DNA of 64,000 nt from CALJFL01 sp039964455 (lineage in GTDB: Bacteria; Pseudomonadota; Gammaproteobacteria; Pseudomonadales; Halieaceae), in the NCBI GenBank assembly GCA_039964455.1, contig JBDVXK010000010.1, positions 186,001 through 250,000 on the forward strand, in the 5' to 3' direction. Positions 1-8,559 of this stretch are shown here, in pieces; position 1 is the first letter of the stretch; every line of letters begins with the position of its first letter. Below the pieces are notes generated by a model, which was given only the letters and a program-made list of their open reading frames with translations, ran no database searches and had not been told where the DNA came from. Position numbers and translations under genes: made by a program.

Positions 1-568
1 TGGCATTGTCTGTGTTGGCGACCACGGGTTGTTGCGCTCCAAACGCAGCGGCAAATACCAGCTTCGGTGGCATGCCGTCGTCTATTAACGCTCGAGTGAC
101 GTTGAGTGCTCGCTGCGCGGAGAGCTCCCAGTTGTCCTCAAACTGGTTGTTCCCTGCCTGAATGGGCAGGTCATCGGTGAAGCCGCTCACCATTAGCAGC
201 TCGTCTCGTTCGCTGAGATAGACTTGTACCGGTGCTATCAGGCTGCGCAGCAACTCCCGGCCCTCTGGCTGCAGTTCTGAAGAGTTCAAGGCAAATAGCA
301 CACTGCCGCTAATACCGATGCGGCCATTCGATAGCGTAACGCGGCCGCTAGCCAGCGGACCGGCCAGTGCATCCTCGAGTGCGATGCGCCGCTTCTGCTC
401 AGCCTCGCGCATGGACACCTCGTTGTTGAGCGATTGGGTCAGCTCAAGCTGATAACCCATCACCCAGACAAGTATCAGAACAAAGACGCCCACCAGCCCG
501 GACATTAGATCGCCAAATATGGCCCATACGGGCGTATCGTGGGCGATATCTTGTTGTAGCTCTTCCAT
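1..568 (-). CDS. OmpA/MotB-like membrane-anchored protein (partial, C-terminus outside window)
   Basis: The first 189 residues are visible; the frame stays open to the left edge. A short cytoplasmic N-terminus leads into one membrane helix (about residues 15-38, GDLMSGLVGVFVLILVWVMG), then a charged linker and the start of an OmpA-type peptidoglycan-binding domain (LFALNSSELQPEG, later NWELSAQRALNVTRALI). This is the MotB/TolR-like layout: a helix that would pair with a MotA/TolQ-type channel, and a periplasmic domain that grips the cell wall. Its ATG shares one base with the TGA of the upstream MotA-like gene (TGATG), so the two are translationally coupled. In the known DUF3348-DUF802-OmpA operon this is the third gene; a DUF2894 gene would be expected next, outside the window. 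Confidence 0.85.
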   Translation of the reverse strand, partial: MEELQQDIAHDTPVWAIFGDLMSGLVGVFVLILVWVMGYQLELTQSLNNEVSMREAEQKRRIALEDALAGPLASGRVTLSNGRIGISGSVLFALNSSELQPEGRELLRSLIAPVQVYLSERDELLMVSGFTDDLPIQAGNNQFEDNWELSAQRALNVTRALIDDGMPPKLVFAAAFGAQQPVVANTDNA

Positions 569-2697
569 CAGCTGGCCTCAGCCGGGAAGAGCTTGCCGCT
601 CCCTCCTAGTCCGCGTAGCTCGTCGATGATTTCGCGTTGCGACATCATGCTCTGATCTATGATTTCGCGCGCCTGCGCAACGTAATAGCTCATCTGGTCA
701 TCACTGCGGGAAGTGGATTTGTCCATGGTCTCTTCGATACGGGACAGATTCTCAATCAGACTTTGGTTGGAGGCATTAAAGAGCTCGATGGCGAGGCCAA
801 AGGAATCGCCCAGGCTTGCCATATCAACGGCGCCAGCTGCCACCGTGGCGGTGAGCTCGGTCATTTTAGTGGTCTCCACAGACAAGTGGTCCGTGAATTG
901 ACGGCTGACATCCTGCAGCATTGTGCTGGACGAATTTACCAGCACATCGATGGCCTCACGTTGGCCCGCGGAGGCCTGTTGCAGGGAATCCGATACCTGT
1001 GTCAGGTCCTGCATAATCCGTTGCCTGTCCTCGAGTAAATCGTTGTCACGCTGCATACTGTTGGATAACTCTTCACGCAGGCTACCGATTACTTCAGCCG
1101 CAGCGCGCGGTGTCTCCGATGCTGTTTCAATGAGTCGCGTCATGGGCTGCTCCAACTCTGTTCCCAGCGCTTTGATATGCTCAGCTGCGGTTGCCTCCAG
1201 TTGCTCGAGTCTGGCCTGTGCCGCTTGCCCGCGCTGTTCTTCCTCTGCCCGCAGCGCGATAAGCTGCTCCCCGAGGGTGTTAGTCAGGTTTTGCAATTGC
1301 GTTTCCTGCTGACCCAGCCAGGCGCTTTCGTTGGCGGCACGCGCTTCAACAAGGCTTTCACTTACGCTTAGTAGCTTGGTGATTTCTTCAACCAGGCCAG
1401 TGGAAGATGCGTGAGCATTTTCTGACAGCTCCCGCGCTGAGTCTGCCAGCTGCTTGTGGACAGACTCCTGCAGAGACAGGGTCTTCTCGCCGGCCATTTG
1501 CCATTGGGCGGTCAGGGTAGTGGACAGCTCCTGTAATGCCGCGGTAGACGAGGCAAAGGACGCCTCCTGAGCTTCGCCCTGTCGCTCCAGCCATTGACCC
1601 GAGGCCGCTTCAAAAGTTTCCAACATGTCTGAGCTGGTCTGTTCATACCTGGACGAAAACCCGCTGAGAGAAGACGCTAGGGATGAGGAAATTTCGGAGG
1701 CGTTTTCTTTTAACACGTTGGTAATGGTATCCAGCTGGGCCCTGGTGGTGTTGTTCATTAGTGTGTGGGTTTCTTTTGTGTCACTGCTTACCTGCGCCAT
1801 AGTCTCGGTGATAACAGGCTTGATGCTCTCGCCCGCGAGGCGGCCACTTTCGCCGAGACTCTCTCGTAAAGAGTCGCCTACCGACTCGGCCAGGCTCTGA
1901 TAATGCTGTTGGGCGGTCTCGTGAAACTGGCTTTGATTGTTAAGGAGCTGCGCGCTGAGCGTATTGCCCATACGCTCCAGCTCATCCGCCATTTGACCAA
2001 GTTTCTCCACCACATTTGGCAGCGCCTGGGCCTGGCTCTGTATAGCTACGAAGGTTTGCTGTTGCTGGTACGGCAGGGAATGTTCGCGAAAGACTTTGTC
2101 GATGCTGCTGTCCAGGCTGCGTGTTACCAACATACGCTCGCGACGGCTTAGTGTGGAATTCAGGCCCAGCATGGCCGAGGCAGCAACGCCGGCCACCGAA
2201 GTCCCGAAGGCAAGTCCCAGACCCTGAATGGGCGCGGCCAATCCGTTTCGGATTGCCTCCAGCTCGGTGCTCCCCTGCAGAGCCACAACAGCGCCTTGCA
2301 GAGTGTCGACCATTCCTACAAAGGTACCCAGTAGGCCCAGCATTATCAGCAAGCCGACCAGATAGGGGGTGAAGATCGGGGCTGGAAGCCCCACACGCTC
2401 ACCTTCGATTCGAAGCTTCACGGCGTTGCGCAGGGAAGGGTGCAGGGAAGTGAGCCAGTCTTGCAGGGCACTTGCCTGGTTCTTTTGTTCGGCTGGCAAC
2501 GTATCTAGTGCGTCTTGAAGCGTGGCGGTGGCTTGACGAAACTGCCATAGCTCCACGATGCCAAGCAGGTATACGAAACCGATTACCACCGTTACCGACA
2601 GCGCAAGAAGATCTGAGCCGATAAAATCAGTGCCCATCCAGAGAATGGCGGTGGCCCCGAGCAGAAAGGCAACGGTAAAAAGTAGGTTAGTTTTCAT
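568..2697 (-). CDS. DUF802-type MotA/TolQ-like inner-membrane protein with long coiled-coil tail
   Basis: About 709 residues. Two N-terminal membrane helices are followed by a cytoplasmic stretch and then two more helices; the motif GLLGTFVGMVDTLQGA is the MotA/TolQ/ExbB proton-channel signature. The last two thirds (about residues 230-700) is a Q/E/A/S-rich, leucine-heptad tail predicted as long coiled coil. Start: an ATG at 2697 is preceded by an AAAGAGAT element and gives an 11-base overlap with the upstream DUF3348 gene; an ATG 24 bases further upstream is possible but has no evident ribosome-binding site. The family is known from conserved operons with DUF3348 and OmpA proteins; function is not established. 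By analogy it could form a proton-driven stator with the OmpA/MotB partner. The layout also resembles ZorA of the Zorya defence system, but no ZorC/D/E gene is visible. Confidence 0.85.
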   Translation of the reverse strand: MKTNLLFTVAFLLGATAILWMGTDFIGSDLLALSVTVVIGFVYLLGIVELWQFRQATATLQDALDTLPAEQKNQASALQDWLTSLHPSLRNAVKLRIEGERVGLPAPIFTPYLVGLLIMLGLLGTFVGMVDTLQGAVVALQGSTELEAIRNGLAAPIQGLGLAFGTSVAGVAASAMLGLNSTLSRRERMLVTRSLDSSIDKVFREHSLPYQQQQTFVAIQSQAQALPNVVEKLGQMADELERMGNTLSAQLLNNQSQFHETAQQHYQSLAESVGDSLRESLGESGRLAGESIKPVITETMAQVSSDTKETHTLMNNTTRAQLDTITNVLKENASEISSSLASSLSGFSSRYEQTSSDMLETFEAASGQWLERQGEAQEASFASSTAALQELSTTLTAQWQMAGEKTLSLQESVHKQLADSARELSENAHASSTGLVEEITKLLSVSESLVEARAANESAWLGQQETQLQNLTNTLGEQLIALRAEEEQRGQAAQARLEQLEATAAEHIKALGTELEQPMTRLIETASETPRAAAEVIGSLREELSNSMQRDNDLLEDRQRIMQDLTQVSDSLQQASAGQREAIDVLVNSSSTMLQDVSRQFTDHLSVETTKMTELTATVAAGAVDMASLGDSFGLAIELFNASNQSLIENLSRIEETMDKSTSRSDDQMSYYVAQAREIIDQSMMSQREIIDELRGLGGSGKLFPAEAS

Positions 2698-3457
2698 CGG
2701 GTATCTCTTTATCGGGTACATCGTGAATATCTTGGTTAAGTGCTTCGACCAGACCCAGTGCGGGCAGGAGCCTTACTTCAACTTCGGCCAGTAGCAGGCC
2801 CTGAACTTCCCGGCGCAGCTGCTCGCAGATTTCTGCCCAGGCAGCACCCTCGGATTGTTGGTGGTCTCGGGCCGCAAGAAACTGGCCATGCAGATACTCC
2901 ACTCTTCGCTCCAGTAGTTTCGGTACGGCATTAAAGTAACGCTGCGAATGTGAGCCGAGAGCGTCTGACAATGCTGCATCCAGCGCTGCGATGCGTGACA
3001 GCTTTGGAGAGAGTTGGGCTACAGCATCACGGGTGCGCTGGTGCAGACCGCGAACCTTGCCATAGATGTCGACTTGCTGGGCTCTATAGAATTTGAGGAG
3101 CACGACGGCGGCAGAGGCTGAATCGGTCGTGGGCTCAGCCTCTATCGCAGGCCAGCGTATGCGGGTAGGGCCCGAGCTGGGGAAAAAGCTGCGCATGGCA
3201 GCTTGCACGATACTGCTGCGAGCGCGCAGGAATTCTGTGGTAATGCCGTCGCGAAACTCCCCAATGCCCTCGTCTTCGAGCTCAGGGGCTTGTGTGTGTG
3301 CCTCAGACAGCGCAATAGCGTCGGCGAAGTTGATAAGTTGCCCGAGCTTGTCGCTGAACTGCTGGTGCGACACCTGCGCCTCTGACACAGACAAATCGGT
3401 AAGAAAGCGAATCAGCCTGGAGCTGTCCAGCGATACGTGAGGGAGGGCTTGGGTCAT
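2687..3457 (-). CDS. DUF3348 family protein
   Basis: 256 residues, no signal peptide and no membrane helix. Mostly helical, with the pattern seen in DUF3348 proteins: an N-terminal region with LIRFLTDLSV, a central FLRARSSIVQAAMRSFF block, and a C-terminal helical part with RVEYLHGQFLAARDHQQ. It is the first gene of the minus-strand operon DUF3348-DUF802-OmpA and overlaps the start of the next gene by 11 bases. The family is a known conserved operon partner with no proven function; a cytoplasmic adaptor for the stator-like complex is my inference. Recognition is from operon context and overall sequence look. Confidence 0.75.
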   Translation of the reverse strand: MTQALPHVSLDSSRLIRFLTDLSVSEAQVSHQQFSDKLGQLINFADAIALSEAHTQAPELEDEGIGEFRDGITTEFLRARSSIVQAAMRSFFPSSGPTRIRWPAIEAEPTTDSASAAVVLLKFYRAQQVDIYGKVRGLHQRTRDAVAQLSPKLSRIAALDAALSDALGSHSQRYFNAVPKLLERRVEYLHGQFLAARDHQQSEGAAWAEICEQLRREVQGLLLAEVEVRLLPALGLVEALNQDIHDVPDKEIPDEN

Positions 3458-3769
3458 TGAATATGAATGCGGGAATTATTACCGCAGCTGCGCTTCCTGG
3501 CGTGTTTAAGAGTTGTGGGTTGCCAGCAGGCGAGCTCTGGACGATTTGGTCGACACATTGGCGATCCGTGTGTGGTCCACGGGATATCGGCTTCGGTTGC
3601 CAAATTTGATGCGCATTATCGCCTATCGGGGCAGGGATTCAAGGTCGATTCGGCGCAGAAGTACAGATTCATGTGGTGAGATTGGATAGGGTGCACATTT
3701 TTTTTCATCCAACCAGCTTTCGGGCTCGTAGTCTCTTTAAGTAACAACGTTAATTATAAGGATGGTCAC
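3458..3769. other. Intergenic region between divergent units
   Basis: This 312-base stretch separates the minus-strand DUF3348 operon from the plus-strand small membrane protein and must hold promoters for both. It contains a run of eight T near 3697-3705. A ribosome-binding site (AAGGA, about 10 bases before the ATG at 3770) is clear. A 70-codon open frame at 3467-3679 looks like chance. I see no confident promoter hexamers. Confidence 0.5.
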
Positions 3770-4063
3770 ATGAAAAAAGCAGCATTATGGGTCTATGATG
3801 CCTACACGTACGTGTTTGATTCAAGCAAGAATCCGCTACGACATATCCCGGATCCGCCAAGCCGGCTGTTTATTATGACGATTCTCGCCTTCATGTGGAG
3901 TGGAGTGTTTGCGGCCTACATCGGCAGCATTACCTACTTCGGCGTCAGCGTGGCCGCTCACATTTTAGTGCTGCTGATGTTCTTCTTCACCATGGCCGTA
4001 TTTTATGATGCAGAGAAAAATCATAGCTCCTGGCTCCTCCGTCTGCGTAGGGAGCAAAGGTAA
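3770..4063 (+). CDS. Small two-helix membrane protein, unknown function
   Basis: 97 residues with an AAGGA ribosome-binding site. The N-terminal 30 residues are soluble and contain a proline-rich stretch (HIPDPPSR); two hydrophobic helices follow (about 31-53 and 58-77), then a basic tail ending RLRREQR. I do not recognise a named family. It sits just upstream of the proteorhodopsin gene on the same strand, but a hairpin followed by a T run at 4069-4089 separates them, so they are probably transcribed separately. The pairing may be positional only. Confidence 0.7.
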   Translation: MKKAALWVYDAYTYVFDSSKNPLRHIPDPPSRLFIMTILAFMWSGVFAAYIGSITYFGVSVAAHILVLLMFFFTMAVFYDAEKNHSSWLLRLRREQR

Positions 4064-4068
4064 TAGTG

Positions 4069-4089
4069 TGGCTCCAAGCCAGATTTTTG
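4069..4089 (+). terminator. Rho-independent terminator-like hairpin
   Basis: TGGCT, loop CCA, AGCCA, then GATTTTTG. It begins 6 bases after the stop of the small membrane protein and lies upstream of the rhodopsin. The stem is short (5 bp), so it may be leaky. Confidence 0.5.
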
Positions 4090-4169
4090 ATGGTTGTTAC
4101 TAGGGGGATCAGAGGTATCGAAAGAATATCGAACTTCTGAATCACAGCAAAAACAACCGTTTGTCCATA

Positions 4170-4196
4170 TTTTGTTCAATATAAACGCGAACAAAA
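4170..4196. promoter_or_regulatory. Perfect 8-bp inverted repeat upstream of proteorhodopsin
   Basis: TTTTGTTC, 11-base spacer, GAACAAAA. The arms are perfect and the spacing puts the half-sites close to two helical turns apart, as for a dimeric regulator. It lies 86 bases before the rhodopsin ATG, in the only non-coding stretch upstream of it. I see no convincing sigma70 hexamers nearby. The regulator is unknown; a light- or nutrient-responsive one would fit. Confidence 0.45.
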
Positions 4197-4282
4197 CGAG
4201 CGCCGTCAGAATTGTCGGGGTATTTTATAGAGAGCTCAACACGGAGGCGAGTCAATCAACTTTATCTGTGGAGAGCGTAACC

Positions 4283-5059
4283 ATGAAAAAAAGAAAAATA
4301 GGGTTTGTATCGTTTGCCGTGGCACTCGCCTTAGGCAGCGCAACATCAGCAGCAGCCGATAGCACAACAATGCTTCAATCGGGCGATTTCGTAGGGTATT
4401 CATTTTGGTTGATTTCGATGGCGCTTGCGGCGTCGACGATCTTCTTCTTAATGGAGTCCCTGCGCATAGGCGGGAAGTGGGCGACGTCCCTCACCGTTTC
4501 AGCACTCGTTACATTCATAGCAGCCTTTCACTATTTCTACATGCGTGAAGTCTGGGTGGCAACGGGTGACACGCCCACCGATTTCAGATATATCGATTGG
4601 TTGCTGACCGTGCCGTTATTAATGATTGAGTTCTATCTGATTTTGGCTGCTATTGCCAAGGTCTCTGGAGGCATTTTCTGGCGCCTGTTGATTGGTACCC
4701 TGGTCATGCTGATTCCAGGTTACATGGGCGAAGCGGGTTACCTGAACTCCACCATCGGCTTTGCAATCGGTATGGTCGGCTGGGCGTTCATTCTGTATGA
4801 GATATTCTTTGGCGAGGCCAGTAAGGTCGCGGCATCGCAGGCCCCGGCCGCGGTTCAGAAATCGTTTACTCTGATGAAGTGGACTGTCACGGTCGGTTGG
4901 GCCATATATCCAATTGGGTATTTCTTTGGCTACCTCGCTGGCGGTACAGACGTTGGCACGCTCAACATCGTTTACAACCTCGCGGACGTTCTGAACAAAA
5001 TCGCCTTCGGCCTGTTCATTTGGTACGCAGCGAATGAAGAGACCTTGGCAAAATCCTGA
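4283..5059 (+). CDS. Proteorhodopsin, green-absorbing type, light-driven proton pump
   Basis: 258 residues from the ATG at 4283, which has GGAG 10 bases upstream and starts a signal peptide (cleavage near residue 25, SAAA/DS). A longer frame from a TTG at 4094 would cover the regulatory region and is rejected. Seven helices are visible. Key residues match SAR86 proteorhodopsin with a constant offset of 8: H83 (H75), D105 proton acceptor (D97), T109 (T101), E116 proton donor (E108) and K239 retinal lysine (K231). This D-T-E set indicates an outward proton pump. L113 aligns with position 105, where leucine gives green absorption. No retinal synthesis gene (blh, crt) is in the window, so retinal must come from elsewhere in the genome or outside. 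Two hairpins follow the gene. Confidence 0.97.
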   Translation: MKKRKIGFVSFAVALALGSATSAAADSTTMLQSGDFVGYSFWLISMALAASTIFFLMESLRIGGKWATSLTVSALVTFIAAFHYFYMREVWVATGDTPTDFRYIDWLLTVPLLMIEFYLILAAIAKVSGGIFWRLLIGTLVMLIPGYMGEAGYLNSTIGFAIGMVGWAFILYEIFFGEASKVAASQAPAAVQKSFTLMKWTVTVGWAIYPIGYFFGYLAGGTDVGTLNIVYNLADVLNKIAFGLFIWYAANEETLAKS

Positions 5060-5076
5060 CGCGGTAGCTTGTCATA

Positions 5077-5113
5077 CGAGTCCCAAGAACCGCATTTGGG
5101 GCTCGATCTTTTA
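5077..5113 (+). terminator. Hairpin downstream of proteorhodopsin
   Basis: CGAGTCCCAA, 9-base loop, TTGGGGCTCG: a 10-bp stem with one G-U pair, followed by ATCTTTTA. It starts 17 bases after the rhodopsin stop. The T tract is short but the stem is good. Confidence 0.6.
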
Positions 5114-5131
5114 AGGATTTAGCAAATATCT

Positions 5132-5160
5132 GCCATGCCCCACCTGGGGCTGGCTTTCTT
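5132..5160 (+). terminator. Second hairpin downstream of proteorhodopsin
   Basis: GCCA-T-GCCCC, loop ACCT, GGGGC-TGGC: nine pairs with one bulged T, followed by TTTCTT. It may back up the first hairpin and insulate the lipoprotein gene from rhodopsin transcription. Confidence 0.5.
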
Positions 5161-5284
5161 ATGCCGCACCAGTAGCTGCAACTTTCGCAGGTCTGATACC
5201 AGCGTTTTTCCCTCTCCTCAACGGATAAGGTGATCCCCAGGCGCCTCTTCCGCGTATTTCTATCTCTTACATTCAGGTTTATCA

Positions 5285-7420
5285 ATGATGATTATCAGAA
5301 CTATCGCGGCTTTTATCAGTTTCGCACTTTTAGTGGCCTGCTCAGACAGCGATAGCAACCGCGGGCAACCGGTGGTCCCGCCGGAACCTGAATACAGTGT
5401 CGATCCAGCAACCATTGATGTTAGCGAGGCTGAATATTGCGATATTACCCAGGGCGATCACTGCCTGTTTCCATTTCCCAATGACTACTTTACTCGGGAA
5501 GATTCGATAACCGAGACGGGACTGCGGGTCAACTTCGATGGAAGGGCCATGCCGGTTAATGAGCAGGGCGCCGTAATTGACGCCACCGAACAAAATCGCA
5601 GTGACGGCTTTTCCATAGGAACAACCATGCTCACGCGCGTGGAAGGCCTTGATTTGGAAGCATCTGGCGCGGCGACTATCTTCGACCTTGGTGCTTCACT
5701 TGACCCTGATGCGCCTATCCAGCTCATTCACGCAAGAACCGGGGAGCGACAGCTGATTTGGGCAGAGATAGATCAGGTACCCGAGCCTGAGGAGAAGCGG
5801 GCGCTGATGATTCGGGTAGGCAAGACCCTGCAAAATGGCGAACGCTACATAGTGGTGTTACAGAATCTGGTAGACACAGAGGGTAACCCCATTGAGCCCA
5901 GCGACGCATTTAAGGTCTATCAAGAGGCGATACCCTCTGACATTACGGAAATTGAATCACGCAGGGAACATTTTGAATCGATTTTTGAGAGCCTGAGCGG
6001 CCACGGTATAGCCCGTGACGAGCTTTACCTCGCGTGGGATTTCACAACGGCATCTGTCGAGAATACCAGTTATCGAGCACTCCATATGCGTGATACCGGT
6101 CTGGCCAGCCTTTCTGGAAGTGCGCCAGCCGTTACTATCGAGTCCGTGGTCGATAACTCGGTTGAGGATGACCGGGATATAGGCCGCGTCATTGAAGGCA
6201 CGATTACTGTGCCTAACTTTATGGACAATGCCGAGGCCGCACCAGGCTCTAGAATAAATTATGAGAGTGATGACCCTGACGCGCTGCCAGCTCAGTTTGG
6301 TGGCGACGGTACTGTCGAGGTTCCCTTTATTTGCGTGATACCCCAGGTGGCCCTGGTGGACGCTGCCGACGGTGACACCGAAACGCAGGCGGTTGTGGTT
6401 GGGCACGGGCTGTTTGGAGATCGCTATACCGCCTTGGGCGTGGGCTTTGGTGCAGAACTAACCAACGCCATGTTCTGTGCCATGGATTGGTGGGGGATGT
6501 CGTCAGCTGACCAAATCAATGCCTTTTTGCAGCTGAGAGATCTCAGCCTGTTCCCCGAGTTACCTGATCGGTTGCACCAGGCCTTCCTGAACAAAATCTT
6601 TCTATCAGAGGCTATGGTCAATGCAGGCGGTTTTCAGACCTTGCCCGCATTTCAAGACGACAACGGCAATCCCTTGTTCAGAAGGGATACCGTGCAGTAC
6701 AACGGAATTTCCATGGGCTCTGCCTACGGTGGGGCATTAAGCGCCTTAAGTCCCCATTTTGACTACTCAGTGCTGGACCTTGCTGGTATGAATTGGGCAA
6801 ACGTTGTGCGTCGCTCGAATGTCTGGAGTACATTTGCCGTCGCCTACGAGCCTTCATACACAGACTCCCTTGATCAGGCATTGGGCCTGTCTCTTGTCCA
6901 AATCGTCTGGGATCGCGCTGACAGCAATGGCTACGCCAATCACATTACTCGCGACCCGTTTCCTGGTAGCAAGCTTAGCCGAGTACTCATTCAATTCGGG
7001 ATCGGTGATCAAATCCTTACCGAGACCGCGTCCGAACTGATGCAACGATCGCTGGGCACTCGCCGTCACAATCCCTCGATTGTGGAAGGCAGACATATTG
7101 CGGTGGAGCCCTATATCGGAATAGAGCCAATCACGTCCTATCCCTATGAAGGCAATGCGGTAATGCATTGGGACACTGGGCCTTTCCCCATTGCGGGACA
7201 CGATGGCACTCCCCTACAACGGCCGGAAAACCTACCACGCAATCTGGGTTACGACACGCACGGCTTGCCATTGGGGCAGCCTGGTGCATGGGAACAGAAG
7301 GCCACGTTCTGGCGAACCGGCGTGGTAATTGATGTCTGTGGCAGCCAGCCATGCTTGGCGGATGGGTATGATGGCACGCCGGGCGTTTACGATCCCGCGA
7401 ACGCGCCGGTAGAGGAGTGA
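5285..7420 (+). CDS. Secreted lipoprotein with alpha/beta-hydrolase (lipase-like) fold
   Basis: 711 residues. Signal peptide with lipobox LVAC (lipidated Cys at residue 19), then a D/S/P-rich linker. An N-terminal beta-rich region carries several conserved Cys (CDITQGDHCLFPFPNDY). A hydrolase core follows, with an oxyanion-type VVGHGLFGDRYT and a nucleophile elbow G-I-S-M-G (Ser near residue 474); late His residues (MHWDTG, AGHDG) are candidates for the triad. The general layout is that of large surface lipases of marine gammaproteobacteria (VolA/Pla-1 type), but I cannot fix the substrate. Two ATGs stand in tandem at 5285 and 5288; either may be used. It converges with the crotonase gene at 7443. 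Confidence 0.75.
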   Translation: MMIIRTIAAFISFALLVACSDSDSNRGQPVVPPEPEYSVDPATIDVSEAEYCDITQGDHCLFPFPNDYFTREDSITETGLRVNFDGRAMPVNEQGAVIDATEQNRSDGFSIGTTMLTRVEGLDLEASGAATIFDLGASLDPDAPIQLIHARTGERQLIWAEIDQVPEPEEKRALMIRVGKTLQNGERYIVVLQNLVDTEGNPIEPSDAFKVYQEAIPSDITEIESRREHFESIFESLSGHGIARDELYLAWDFTTASVENTSYRALHMRDTGLASLSGSAPAVTIESVVDNSVEDDRDIGRVIEGTITVPNFMDNAEAAPGSRINYESDDPDALPAQFGGDGTVEVPFICVIPQVALVDAADGDTETQAVVVGHGLFGDRYTALGVGFGAELTNAMFCAMDWWGMSSADQINAFLQLRDLSLFPELPDRLHQAFLNKIFLSEAMVNAGGFQTLPAFQDDNGNPLFRRDTVQYNGISMGSAYGGALSALSPHFDYSVLDLAGMNWANVVRRSNVWSTFAVAYEPSYTDSLDQALGLSLVQIVWDRADSNGYANHITRDPFPGSKLSRVLIQFGIGDQILTETASELMQRSLGTRRHNPSIVEGRHIAVEPYIGIEPITSYPYEGNAVMHWDTGPFPIAGHDGTPLQRPENLPRNLGYDTHGLPLGQPGAWEQKATFWRTGVVIDVCGSQPCLADGYDGTPGVYDPANAPVEE

Positions 7421-7442
7421 CTCTGACCTTGCGCTGAGTCGG

Positions 7443-8258
7443 CTATGCCTTGCTGTCGGTGAACCGGGCGGGCCGGCGCTCCAGTGTGCTCATCACGGCT
7501 TCGATTTGGTTGTCCGTCCCCAGCAGACTCCGGGAGCAGTTCGATTCGGCCACCAAACCATCGTAAGTCGAGCAAAATACAGAGTCGTTGATCAGTCTCT
7601 TTCCTGCTCGAACGGCATCCGGATTGCGGCCGCCAATCATCTGCGCGAGTTTCTGTGCTTCTTCCAGTGGGTTGTCCGCCACGGTGCTAGCCAGCCCGTA
7701 GGCGAACGCCTGCTCGCCTGTAAAGCGCCTACCGGTGAGAATAAGCTCCTTGGCTCTTTCCAGGCCGACAAGGTGTCGCAGCGATTGGCTGGCTGACATG
7801 TCGGGAAGCAGTCCAAAACTTATTTCCACAAAGCCGAGTTTTGTATTTGGAGCGACCACTCGGATGTCAGCGCCCAGTGCCAAGTTTAGACCGCCGCCCA
7901 ATGCGGCGCCCTGGACTGCGGCGATCACAGGTACAGGCAATTCCTGCCAACCCCAGCCCAACTGCTGTACCTTATTGGCACCAGCAGGACTTAGTGCGTT
8001 GTAAGCATCTGCCGCGCTGTCGGCGGTAAGGTCACCAGAAACCATGTCGCCCATGTTCGCCATGTCCAGTCCCGCACAGAAGGTGTCTCCGGCCCCTGCA
8101 AGCACTACGACACGGACGCTTTGGTCCACTGCAATGGCTTCTTGGGCCGCTATTAGACCCTCGATGATCGCACCATCTATGGCGTTACGCTTATCGGGAC
8201 GGTTGAGCGTGACCGTTGTTATTCCTTCCTGTGTGTCTGCGATAACGGCGTCTGGCAT
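7443..8258 (-). CDS. Enoyl-CoA hydratase/isomerase (crotonase) family protein
   Basis: 271 residues, a usual length for the family. The CoA-binding and oxyanion-hole segments are clear: DTFCAGLDMANM and AVQGAALGGGLNLALGADI, then LGFVEISFGLLPDMSASQ. Of the two catalytic Glu of classical hydratase, the first (in GGGxE) is replaced by Asn and the second (FVEI) is kept. That favours isomerase or another crotonase reaction over plain hydration. Single gene on the minus strand, converging on the lipoprotein gene; its promoter is in the 8.26-8.56 kb gap. A role in acyl-CoA catabolism is likely; the substrate is unknown. Confidence 0.85.
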   Translation of the reverse strand: MPDAVIADTQEGITTVTLNRPDKRNAIDGAIIEGLIAAQEAIAVDQSVRVVVLAGAGDTFCAGLDMANMGDMVSGDLTADSAADAYNALSPAGANKVQQLGWGWQELPVPVIAAVQGAALGGGLNLALGADIRVVAPNTKLGFVEISFGLLPDMSASQSLRHLVGLERAKELILTGRRFTGEQAFAYGLASTVADNPLEEAQKLAQMIGGRNPDAVRAGKRLINDSVFCSTYDGLVAESNCSRSLLGTDNQIEAVMSTLERRPARFTDSKA

Positions 8259-8559
8259 ATTGAGCGTCCAAAGTAATGCTTGTAGCCGTCGACTATAGAC
8301 AAGTTGACGCAGATTGACTCGCCCGGGGGTATTGCTTATGGAACTGCGGTTATTAAAAAGCCGCTGTCCTTGAGCTAGACGCTAGCGGTCCTGCAGACTC
8401 CCTCGGTAACGCCATCAAGAATCTTGAATGGGTCGCATAGCGTTACTGCCTTGCAGGCTGTTTCGGGTCGCCCGCGGTCTCACGAAATCGATATGCTTTA
8501 TGCTAAAGTATCGGCAATTTAGCGAAGTCTGATCATGTAACGCTTATAAAGAGACTCTT
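8259..8559. other. Divergent intergenic region
   Basis: 301 bases between the minus-strand crotonase and the plus-strand molybdopterin oxidoreductase. It holds a short dyad GCTAG-ACG-CTAGC and an AT-rich stretch near 8500-8520 (with TATGCTAAAG). A purine-rich ribosome-binding site (AAAGAGA) precedes the ATG at 8560. I see no small gene. Confidence 0.4.

Noticed and set aside
1..3457. Full Zorya defence system
   Set aside because: Only ZorA/ZorB-like layouts are present; the third gene is DUF3348 and no ZorC, ZorD helicase or ZorE nuclease is visible. The operon matches the DUF3348-DUF802-OmpA type better.
3467..3679. 70-codon frame in the intergenic region
   Set aside because: No ribosome-binding site, no recognisable composition or motif.
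4094..4282. Longer N-terminus for the rhodopsin from a TTG at 4094
   Set aside because: It would cover the inverted repeat and lacks a ribosome-binding site; the ATG at 4283 has GGAG and a signal peptide.
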